Source of the DNA: Actinomycetes bacterium
GTDB lineage: Bacteria; Actinomycetota; Thermoleophilia; Solirubrobacterales; 70-9
Length of the DNA stretch: 21,903 nucleotides
Direction: 5' to 3'
NCBI GenBank assembly: GCA_023436605.1
Contig: JAEZIQ010000072.1
Location: 1 to 21,903 of the forward strand
The notes beneath the pieces are model-generated. The model was not told the DNA's origin. It was given only the letters and a program-made list of their open reading frames with translations, and made no database searches. The translations under genes were made by a program, and so were the position numbers. Numbering within the stretch: the first letter of the stretch is position 1; each line of letters begins with the position of its first letter. Below, one piece after another: positions 6,680 to 13,861 of the stretch.

Positions 6680-6933
6680 ACGGCGGGGGAGTCTTTGGTG
6701 CGCTGATCTTCGTGGTCGGCATCCTGATCGCGTTCGCGATCCTGTTTGGCTTCTTTCTTATCGTGCCGTTCTTCGTCTTCCTGGCCGGAATCGTCGTGAT
6801 GCTGGTCAGTGACCGCCGCGATCGCAGAAGCGCCAACGGCAGCGACGAAGGCAACGGTAACGGGGATTCCCCGGCCGGAGCCCATCAGACGGTGGAAGTT
6901 GTCGAAACGACGACCAAGGTGAGGGAAACCTGA
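6676..6933 (+). CDS. Small two-helix membrane protein
   Basis: This is an 85-residue protein of unknown function. Residues about 6-45 are almost wholly hydrophobic (ALIFVVGILIAFAILFGFFL, then a second stretch ending VVMLVSD) and form a hairpin of two membrane segments. The remaining 40 residues are hydrophilic and Asn/Gly/Glu-rich, ending in a Val/Thr/Glu stretch. The GTG start at 6676 overlaps the TGA of the preceding gene (GTGA), and its own TGA overlaps the ATG of the glycosyltransferase (TGATG). Translation is therefore probably coupled on both sides. By position it could be an accessory subunit of the glycosyltransferase, as small membrane subunits are in other polysaccharide synthases, but nothing in the sequence proves this. 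Confidence 0.75.
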   Translation: MNGGGVFGALIFVVGILIAFAILFGFFLIVPFFVFLAGIVVMLVSDRRDRRSANGSDEGNGNGDSPAGAHQTVEVVETTTKVRET

Positions 6934-9146
6934 TGGCTACGGCGGTTGCGCAGAAGCTCCTGGTTCGTGACTCCACCAGCGGGGTCAGCGAACGCATGGT
7001 CACGCTCAGTTCCGCTGTCGCCCACCTGCTGCCGGTCGACATCTGCCGTCGGTACCACATCGTCCCGATCGAATTCGACCGCGGACTGATCACCATGGCC
7101 GGACCGGTCTCGTTCAATCCGGCGGCCGATCGCGCGGTGCGGGAACAGACCGGTTACGAAACCCGGTGGCTCTTTGCCGACCAGACCGAGCTGGACCTGG
7201 CCATCGACCGGCTTTTCGCCGGCAACGGCCGGCCCGAGGGCACTGAATTCTCGGCCGACGATCTGCTCAAGCATGGTCTTGCCGTGCCGCCGCGCCTCGG
7301 TGAAAGCCTGGCGAGCCGCGGGCTGGTCACCGAAGAACAGCTGGCCGACGCGGTTGCCGAGCAGAATCGCACCGGCAGCCGGATCGGCGAAGTCCTGGTT
7401 CACGGGGGCGCGCTCGAGGAGACCGAGCTGCTGCGCGTCCTTTCCGAGCAGATGGACATGCCGACGGTGGACCTCCGCGATTACGACGCGGAACGGGCCC
7501 CCCGGGACGTCCTGCCGGACGAGATGTGCCATCGGCTTCACTGCGTCCCGATCGCAATCGACGGCGAGAGCATCTATCTCGCTGTGGCCGACCGTCTGGT
7601 CGAGGGTGAAGCCGAAGTCCAGAGCTACACCGGCCGCAAGGTCCAGCAGTTCCTCGCGACCCCGAACGACATTTCCCGGCTCCAGCGGCAGATCAACAGG
7701 GAGCGCTACACGGAGACGGCGACCCTCGGGTTGCGTGAGCGGTTCCCGGACAGCTCGGCCCACGAGGTCCTCAGCGGAGGCCAGAAGTTCTTCCTCGTCC
7801 TGGTCGCGCTCGTTTTCCTCGGATTCCTCGTCTGGAAGCCGATCCCGACGATGGTCGTCGTGTTCGCGCTGCTCGCGATCTTCTACACGCTTACTTCGGC
7901 CTACAAGCTGGTCGCGGGGTACGCAGCCCTCGGCCACCGCTACATGGTGCCTACCGACGAGGAGACCCTCGCGGCAATGGACGAGCGCACCCTGCCGGTC
8001 TACACCGTGCTGGTCCCCCTCTTCCGGGAGGCCGCCGTCATCCCGTACCTGGTCGCCGGCATCGAGTCGCTCGACTATCCGAAGACCAAGCTCGACGTGC
8101 GTCTGCTGTGCGAAGAGGACGACGAGGAAACGATTCAGGCGATCATGGACCTCGATCTGCCGCCGCATTTCAACGCGATCATCGTCCCGCCTTCCCAGCC
8201 GCAGACCAAACCGAAGGCATGCAACTTCGGTCTGCTCGGAGCCAAGGGCGAGTACATCGTCATCTACGACGCCGAGGACCGGCCGGACCCGCTTCAGCTG
8301 AAGAAGGCCGTCCACATGTTCGACAACGTCGACGACTCGATCGTCTGCATCCAGTCGAAGCTCAACTTCTTCAACCAGCAGACAAACATCCTGACCCGCT
8401 GGTTCTCGATCGAGTACTCGATGCTCTTCGATCTGGTCCTGCCCGGGCTCGACGCGCGACGCGATCCGATCCCGCTGGGCGGCACCTCGAACCACATCAA
8501 GCGCGACGAACTCGTTGAAGTGGGGGGCTGGGACCCGTACAACGTGACCGAGGATGCCGACCTCGGCGTCCGCCTGCACCAGGCCGGATACCGCACCACG
8601 ATGATGGATTCGACCACTTATGAAGAGGCGAACACCAGCGTCCCGAACTGGATCCGCCAGCGTTCCCGCTGGATCAAGGGTTACCTGCAGACCTGGCTGG
8701 TCTACATGCGCAACCCGTTCCGGTTCCTTTCCAACGTCGGGCTCAAGGGCTTCCTTTCCTTCCAGCTCCTGATCGGAGGCACCTTCACCTTCCTGATCAA
8801 CCCGATCTTCTGGTTCCTGACCACGGTCTTCGCGCTGACCCAGCTCGGGATCATCGAGGACTTCTTCCCCGGCTGGGTGTACTTCCTGGCCGCAACGCAG
8901 CTCTTCTTCGGAAACTTCGTCTTCGTGTATCTCGGACTCGCCGCTTCGGTCCGCCGTGGTGACTACAGCCTTGCGCCCTACGCTCTGTTCCTGCCCTTCT
9001 ACTGGGGTCTGATGTCGGTCGCCGCCTGGAAAGGATTCGGACAGCTCCTGACCAATCCGTTCTACTGGGAGAAGACGGAGCACGGCCTCGACCTCGGTGG
9101 TGGCGCCCAGAACGCTCACGCCACGACCCCGAAGGCGAGTTCCTGA
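6933..9146 (+). CDS. Family 2 glycosyltransferase with N-terminal MshEN cyclic-di-GMP-binding module
   Basis: The 737-residue inner-membrane enzyme probably polymerises or transfers a sugar using a nucleotide-sugar donor. Residues 1-260 are GspE/MshE N-terminal-type domains. The first lacks the ligand motif. The second carries two 24-residue MshEN motifs, R121-Q144 (RLGESLASRG...LADAVAEQ) and R150-Q173 (RIGEVLVHGG...LLRVLSEQ), separated by exactly five residues, which is the known cyclic-di-GMP-binding layout. Two membrane segments lie at about 285-330. The GT-A domain (about 355-600) has acidic CEEDDEE (393-399), YDAEDRP (445-451), the TED motif (539-541) and QRSRW (576-580), which are the landmarks of processive GT2 enzymes. 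Four further membrane segments end the protein. E. coli NfrB joins the same two modules in the opposite order. The product polysaccharide is unknown. Confidence 0.92.
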   Translation: MATAVAQKLLVRDSTSGVSERMVTLSSAVAHLLPVDICRRYHIVPIEFDRGLITMAGPVSFNPAADRAVREQTGYETRWLFADQTELDLAIDRLFAGNGRPEGTEFSADDLLKHGLAVPPRLGESLASRGLVTEEQLADAVAEQNRTGSRIGEVLVHGGALEETELLRVLSEQMDMPTVDLRDYDAERAPRDVLPDEMCHRLHCVPIAIDGESIYLAVADRLVEGEAEVQSYTGRKVQQFLATPNDISRLQRQINRERYTETATLGLRERFPDSSAHEVLSGGQKFFLVLVALVFLGFLVWKPIPTMVVVFALLAIFYTLTSAYKLVAGYAALGHRYMVPTDEETLAAMDERTLPVYTVLVPLFREAAVIPYLVAGIESLDYPKTKLDVRLLCEEDDEETIQAIMDLDLPPHFNAIIVPPSQPQTKPKACNFGLLGAKGEYIVIYDAEDRPDPLQLKKAVHMFDNVDDSIVCIQSKLNFFNQQTNILTRWFSIEYSMLFDLVLPGLDARRDPIPLGGTSNHIKRDELVEVGGWDPYNVTEDADLGVRLHQAGYRTTMMDSTTYEEANTSVPNWIRQRSRWIKGYLQTWLVYMRNPFRFLSNVGLKGFLSFQLLIGGTFTFLINPIFWFLTTVFALTQLGIIEDFFPGWVYFLAATQLFFGNFVFVYLGLAASVRRGDYSLAPYALFLPFYWGLMSVAAWKGFGQLLTNPFYWEKTEHGLDLGGGAQNAHATTPKASS

Positions 9147-11080
9147 TGGCCGATCGCACCTCCGATTTCGGGGACGAATCCCACTCCACCGTAGTCGGGG
9201 AAACCCGGACCCGCCGGGTCACCCGGGATTACGTCGACCCCGAGATCCGGGCGCACATCAGCGAGATTCCGCCGGAGCCGCGGCCCTTCAGCTCGGAGGC
9301 ACCCCGGGCGGGATGGGAGAGCGGACTCATCTTCCTGCTCTTCTCGATCGTCTACGGCGTGATCGGCTATTTCATGCTGACCGAAGGTCGAATCGTCGAT
9401 TTCATCTCGCTGGCCCACCTCAACGAGGCGTATATGACGTTCTGGAACGACCCGCCGAAGCTGGCGGCAATCGGTCTCGACCCCTCGACCTTCGGATCGA
9501 TCGCCTACATGCCGCTGTCCATCGTCAAGCCGGTGGCGACCTCACTGGTCGCGATCCCGGTGATGAGCGCTGTCGCTGCCGGCGTCCTGATGGCCTATTT
9601 GAACAGCCTCTTTCGCCAGTGTGAGATCAACATCGGCTTCCGGATCGTTCTGCTGATCCTGTTCGGACTGAACCCGATGTTCGTGTTCTACGCGGCCAAC
9701 GGGGGTCCGGACATCCTCGGGTTCCTGCTGCTCGGGATCGCGCTCACCTCGGTGATCAACTGGTCGATATCCGACCAGACCCGGCACCTGGCTGCGGCCG
9801 GACTTTCGATCGGGCTCGCCGTAATGGTCGATTACCAGTACATACTGATCGGGATCGGTTTCGTCATCGCCTTCATGATCCTCAGCGCCAGCAAGGGGGA
9901 CGACGGGCTCAAGACCCGGTCAACCCTCCTGCTTTTCCTGACTCCGATGGTCTACGCACTGCTCTTCTGGTGTCTTCTCAACTGGGTGCTGCTCGGTGAT
10001 CCCTTCCAGTGGATCACTGCCCAGAACGGCGTGATCCAGGTCAACACGACCGGTGCCCTTCAGGCAATCCAGACTGACGTCTGGGGGAGTCTGGGAGACC
10101 TGTTCGAGGTCACCCTCGGGGTCGCGCCGCTTACTTTCCTGGCCGGAATCCTCCTGATCGTCGGGAGCTTCCTCAAGAAGGACACGACCGGCTGGGCCCT
10201 GTTCGTGATCGGACTTTTCGTCGCTGCCGGACCGGTGGTCCGGGCCGTGGGGGCCGATCAGGCCGACCTGCTCGATCTGGCCTACGGCTTGCCGCTCGCG
10301 GTTTTCGCAGCGGCCGCGGTCGCCTGGTTCGGACGCGACGGCTGGTCGTCCGTCGGGGCCACGATCATGGCGGTGGGGCTGATCGCCGCGATACCTCTGG
10401 GCTGGAACGCGATGCAGGACTACCGGTTTCAGAATCAGGCCGAGGCCTTCACCCGCTGGGTGGACACCCGCGAATCGCAGGAAGGCACCGAGTCGCTCAG
10501 CGGCTACCAGGTCGGGATCGACCCCGAACTGGCGATGGCCCGGTTCATCAACAACGAGATTCCCCAGGTGAAGCGTTCGATCCTGGTCGACCAGAACTTC
10601 AGTTACGGCGTGATGATCACTTCGGGCCGCCCGCAGAATTTCTACGACCGCACCGACGCCGGTGAGGACGAGTGGCAGGCCACGATCGACAACCCCTGGC
10701 GGACCGACGCCGATGGCAACCGTGTCAATTACCTGCTGGTCACGATCAGCCGGGAAGGTGACCAGATCGCCAAACAGTGGCCGACCGCGGTCCAGGGAGG
10801 CGAAGCCGGACTGACCCCGATTTTCCGCACCGACCGTTACGTGCTGCTGGAAGTTTCCGAGAGCAGGCCACCTTCTGACGGCGACTCGGATTCCACGACG
10901 CCGCGAACGTTGCCGAACCCTGTCACTCCGACCGCGCCGATCAACCCGACCGGACCGAGCCTGACCACCCCGTCCCAAACCGAACCGGACGTAACGCCGG
11001 TCTCCCCGGTTTCGCCCGACGCGGACACGGTCGAACCGAACAACGGCAGCTCGTCCGCTCCCGCCCTGGAGGGTGAGTAG
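9146..11080 (+). CDS. Polytopic membrane protein of GT-C-like architecture with Pro/Thr-rich tail
   Basis: The 644-residue protein starts with a polar N-terminus (1-56). About 11 membrane segments follow (58-78, 130-152, 163-182, 188-207, 213-248 as one or two, 259-282, 326-342, 350-366, 376-394, 400-419), then a soluble domain (420-570) and a Pro/Thr/Ser-rich tail (575-644). The first long loop has conserved-looking acidic residues (D85, E94, D102). A first acidic loop plus a C-terminal soluble domain is the shape of GT-C glycosyltransferases that use lipid-linked sugars, but I see no diagnostic motif. It could instead be a polysaccharide polymerase or export protein. The ATG overlaps the glycosyltransferase stop (TGATG), so the two are very probably co-produced. 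The tail resembles cell-wall-spanning linkers. Confidence 0.75.
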   Translation: MADRTSDFGDESHSTVVGETRTRRVTRDYVDPEIRAHISEIPPEPRPFSSEAPRAGWESGLIFLLFSIVYGVIGYFMLTEGRIVDFISLAHLNEAYMTFWNDPPKLAAIGLDPSTFGSIAYMPLSIVKPVATSLVAIPVMSAVAAGVLMAYLNSLFRQCEINIGFRIVLLILFGLNPMFVFYAANGGPDILGFLLLGIALTSVINWSISDQTRHLAAAGLSIGLAVMVDYQYILIGIGFVIAFMILSASKGDDGLKTRSTLLLFLTPMVYALLFWCLLNWVLLGDPFQWITAQNGVIQVNTTGALQAIQTDVWGSLGDLFEVTLGVAPLTFLAGILLIVGSFLKKDTTGWALFVIGLFVAAGPVVRAVGADQADLLDLAYGLPLAVFAAAAVAWFGRDGWSSVGATIMAVGLIAAIPLGWNAMQDYRFQNQAEAFTRWVDTRESQEGTESLSGYQVGIDPELAMARFINNEIPQVKRSILVDQNFSYGVMITSGRPQNFYDRTDAGEDEWQATIDNPWRTDADGNRVNYLLVTISREGDQIAKQWPTAVQGGEAGLTPIFRTDRYVLLEVSESRPPSDGDSDSTTPRTLPNPVTPTAPINPTGPSLTTPSQTEPDVTPVSPVSPDADTVEPNNGSSSAPALEGE

Positions 11081-12360
11081 TGCCTGACCATAGAACTCCC
11101 CGCTGGATCCTCGTGATCGCGCTGACCGCGCTGCTCGGCCTGCTGGTCGCTGCCTGCGGTTCCAATGACGATGCCGGAAACCGCGATTCCGGTAACGCCA
11201 CCACCAGTTCGAACGGTGCCACCGGAGCGACCGGTGCGGGGGACAACACGGTTTCCCAGACGACGGGCGATACCGAGCCCGGAACCGGCGTTGCGGTGAC
11301 GGCTGGTTCCGATCCAGTTGCGGAAGGAAGGCTCTTTTCCGCCGATAGCCCCTGGAACACGACCGCTGAAGGTCTTCCGGTGGCCGATAACTCGGATCGC
11401 ATGATCGAGTTGGCGACCGTCCGTCAAGCCGCCCGTGAGGAAGCCGGGAAGGAAGGCGTACTCACCTTCGCCCGGCAGATCGTCGACGAAGGACTCTTCA
11501 TCAATTCTGAAGCTTGGGCACCGCTGATCGTCGCCGCCAACGGCAACGACTCGGTAGCGACCAGGTTCGTCTGCCGGCAGTCGAAGTGCAGTTCGCCGGA
11601 CCCCAAGGTTCCGTCGACACTCTCGATCCCGGCCAACACGACCCCTGACCCCCGCTATGACGGCTGGCTCAGCGTCATCGACCGCGAGAACGGCATGGGG
11701 TACGACTTCTGGCGGGCTCGACGCGAAGGCGACGGCACGATCTCCTACCAGTTCGGCAAGGCGTGGACGCTCGACGGACCCGGTTTCAGCAAACCGGTCG
11801 GCGTCGATCCCGAACGGGCCGTCGGAGCCCGCGGCTCGGGTCTGCCGCTCTTCGCCGGAGTGATCGGACCAGATGAGCTCGAGCGGGGAGAGATCAACCA
11901 CGCCCTGGCGATCTCGGTACCTGGACTGGCCCGTCGCAATTTCGTCCAGCCGGCCTCGGTGACCGATGGGGTGGGCAATCGCAAATCACTTCCCGCCGGA
12001 GCCAGGATCAGGCTACGCAGCGACGTGTCGATCGATGAGCAGGCGCTACGCGCCCTGAAGGGTCAGCGTCGCCGCACCGCCGACGCGGTCCTGACCGCGC
12101 TTCGCACCTACGGAGCGATCGTGGTTGACCGCGCGGCGGTCCCGAGTCTTTACGCGCCGCTCGGGACCTCGCCGGAAATCCTGCGGGGCAGTGAACTGTC
12201 CTGGCTGAGGCTCGACGACTTCGAAGTGATTGCTTTGCCCCAGATCTACAAGGACCCGCCGCTCAGCAAGGTGAATCTCGAAGGTCCCCAAACCGGTGGA
12301 ACCAACGATCAGGTCCAGTCGGGAAGCGCGGCCGGAAACACGGTTGGAGGCGGACAGTGA
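11080..12360 (+). CDS. Secreted lipoprotein with SPWN...GARGSGLPLFAG-type domain
   Basis: The 426-residue protein has a lipoprotein signal peptide with lipobox LVAAC (lipidated C26), then a Ser/Thr/Gly-rich spacer to about residue 82. One large domain follows at about 84-392. Its landmarks are LFSADSPWN (85-93), a Cys pair (C165, C170), DGWLSVIDRENGMGYDFWRA (194-213), GARGSGLPLFAGVI (249-262), EINHALAIS (271-279) and LPAGARIRL (304-312). I recall similar segments in secreted actinobacterial proteins of unassigned, possibly carbohydrate-related function; I cannot name an activity. A Gly/Gln-rich tail closes it. The GTG start at 11080 overlaps the preceding TAG (TAGTG). It is probably anchored outside the cytoplasmic membrane and acts on or holds the product of the two upstream enzymes. 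Confidence 0.75.
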   Translation: MPDHRTPRWILVIALTALLGLLVAACGSNDDAGNRDSGNATTSSNGATGATGAGDNTVSQTTGDTEPGTGVAVTAGSDPVAEGRLFSADSPWNTTAEGLPVADNSDRMIELATVRQAAREEAGKEGVLTFARQIVDEGLFINSEAWAPLIVAANGNDSVATRFVCRQSKCSSPDPKVPSTLSIPANTTPDPRYDGWLSVIDRENGMGYDFWRARREGDGTISYQFGKAWTLDGPGFSKPVGVDPERAVGARGSGLPLFAGVIGPDELERGEINHALAISVPGLARRNFVQPASVTDGVGNRKSLPAGARIRLRSDVSIDEQALRALKGQRRRTADAVLTALRTYGAIVVDRAAVPSLYAPLGTSPEILRGSELSWLRLDDFEVIALPQIYKDPPLSKVNLEGPQTGGTNDQVQSGSAAGNTVGGGQ

Positions 12361-13787
12361 GAGGTCTGAAGAAAATGACCGGCCTGAAGCTGGTCTGCGC
12401 CTCGACGGCTCTTGCCCTGCTGGTCGCGGGATGTGGCGTCAATCCGGACGAGGCTCCCGAGTCCGCCGGCAACACCGGTGGCGCGGCGATCTACGTGCCA
12501 CCCCGCTCCGGTCAGTCCCCGGCCGAGAGAGCAAAGCCAACCCCGCGCGAAGCGGGAACGATCCGGGTCGCCGGCAAGGCCCAGGGGTCGCTCACCCCGG
12601 AACTGGTAGCTGCCTACGAGTCCGCGGGCGGCAGCGCCAACATCGACATCTCCGGAGAGGGCGAGAACAAGGCCTTCCAGGATTTCTGCTCGGGCCAGGC
12701 CGACATCGTCGATTCGGCCCGTCCGATCTCCGAGGCGGAATACCGCAAGTGCATCGCCAACGGAATTCAGCCGGTCCAGTTCCAGGTCGCATCCGATGCG
12801 GCCGTGCTGGCCATCAAGAACGAGACCGACGTCGGCACCGACTGCCTCAGCTTCGCCGAGGTTCGCGAGATCTTCCGGGCCGGTTCGACGATCAACAGCT
12901 GGAGCCAGGTCGGCTACGGCCACGATCTCGGCGGCGACTCGGACGCTCCGCGGCTGAAGGTCGCGGGTCCGGACGAGGATTCGAACGTCTTCGGGTTCTT
13001 CGGCCAGTATGTGCTGGGCGACCCGGAGCCGACCATGCTCTCAATGCGAAGTGATTACCAGGCCTTCCCGACCGACGCCGGGGTGCGGCGGGCCGTGGTC
13101 GGCAGCAACAAGGACTACAAGGCGGCAGAGCAGTACGAGCGCTCGCGACAGGTCTACCAGGACATCCTCGATTCACTGGCCGAGAACCGCCGCGCAGTGC
13201 GGGACGCCAGGGACGAGGTCGCCAAGGGCATCGCCGACGAACGACCGGCCGAGGATCAGGCTCGCGACCGGGCCAAGCTGGCCGCGGCCAAGAAGAACCT
13301 CGACAACCTTGAGAAGTCGCTGCCGGCCGCCCGGCGATACGCCGCGCAGAACCGCGCCGCGCTGCGCCGCCTGGCCGAGGTTCGCGGCACGCTTGGTCTC
13401 TTCCGCTTCTCCTACTACGAAGCCTTTGAAGAGCAGCTCCGCCCGATGGAGATCAGCGCTTCAAACGATTTCGCCAATCCTGAGTGCATCTTCCCGTCCC
13501 AGGCGACCGTTACCAATGCGACTTATCCCCTTGCCCGTCAGCTCCTGCTGACCGTCAACTACCGGAACATGAAGGATCCGGACATCAACGACTTCCTCGT
13601 CCAAAGCCTGTCCCGGTCGCAGGAGCTGGCCGAACAGGTGGCCCTTGTGCCGCTGCCCGATGAGACCCAGGCCACAGAGCTGGCCTGGCTCAACGGCAGC
13701 TCCGAGCCGGACATCATCTTTTACGAGACCAGTGCCGCGCCCGAGGTTGGAACCGAACAGGAAGCCGATTCGGCGAGTGGTGAATAG
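12357..13787 (+). CDS. PstS-like substrate-binding lipoprotein with a coiled-coil insertion
   Basis: The 476-residue lipoprotein (lipobox LVAGC, C26) resembles the phosphate-binding protein family. It has TIRVAGKAQGSLTPELVAAYE (68-88), SGQADIVDSARPISEAEYRKC (112-132) and LSFAEVREIF (164-173), which mirror PstS segments. Two things are odd. The usual phosphate-binding Ser/Gly loop is replaced by GPDEDSNVFGFF (204-215), and residues about 254-345 are a long charged coiled coil inserted between the lobes. The second lobe resumes at GLFRFSYYEAF (347-357). No pstC, pstA or pstB lies nearby, so it is probably not a transporter subunit. The GTG at 12357 overlaps the preceding TGA; an internal ATG at 12375 would also give a signal peptide. 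A structural or polymer-binding role is my inference. Confidence 0.78.
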   Translation: MRGLKKMTGLKLVCASTALALLVAGCGVNPDEAPESAGNTGGAAIYVPPRSGQSPAERAKPTPREAGTIRVAGKAQGSLTPELVAAYESAGGSANIDISGEGENKAFQDFCSGQADIVDSARPISEAEYRKCIANGIQPVQFQVASDAAVLAIKNETDVGTDCLSFAEVREIFRAGSTINSWSQVGYGHDLGGDSDAPRLKVAGPDEDSNVFGFFGQYVLGDPEPTMLSMRSDYQAFPTDAGVRRAVVGSNKDYKAAEQYERSRQVYQDILDSLAENRRAVRDARDEVAKGIADERPAEDQARDRAKLAAAKKNLDNLEKSLPAARRYAAQNRAALRRLAEVRGTLGLFRFSYYEAFEEQLRPMEISASNDFANPECIFPSQATVTNATYPLARQLLLTVNYRNMKDPDINDFLVQSLSRSQELAEQVALVPLPDETQATELAWLNGSSEPDIIFYETSAAPEVGTEQEADSASGE

Positions 13788-13861
13788 GGGCCGGATCCCG
13801 CCCGCCAATGCGGTTTCGCCGCTACTTGCGCTTGATCTGAGGTTTAGAACGGGGTGAGATC

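Noticed and set aside
6885..9119. A 744-codon open frame on the minus strand opposite the glycosyltransferase.
   Set aside because: The plus-strand gene has clear domain motifs throughout. The antisense product is Asp/Glu/Arg/Gln-rich without any domain.
12357..13787. Calling this gene pstS and the region a phosphate transport locus.
   Set aside because: The ligand loop is altered, a coiled coil is inserted, and no pstC, pstA or pstB is nearby.
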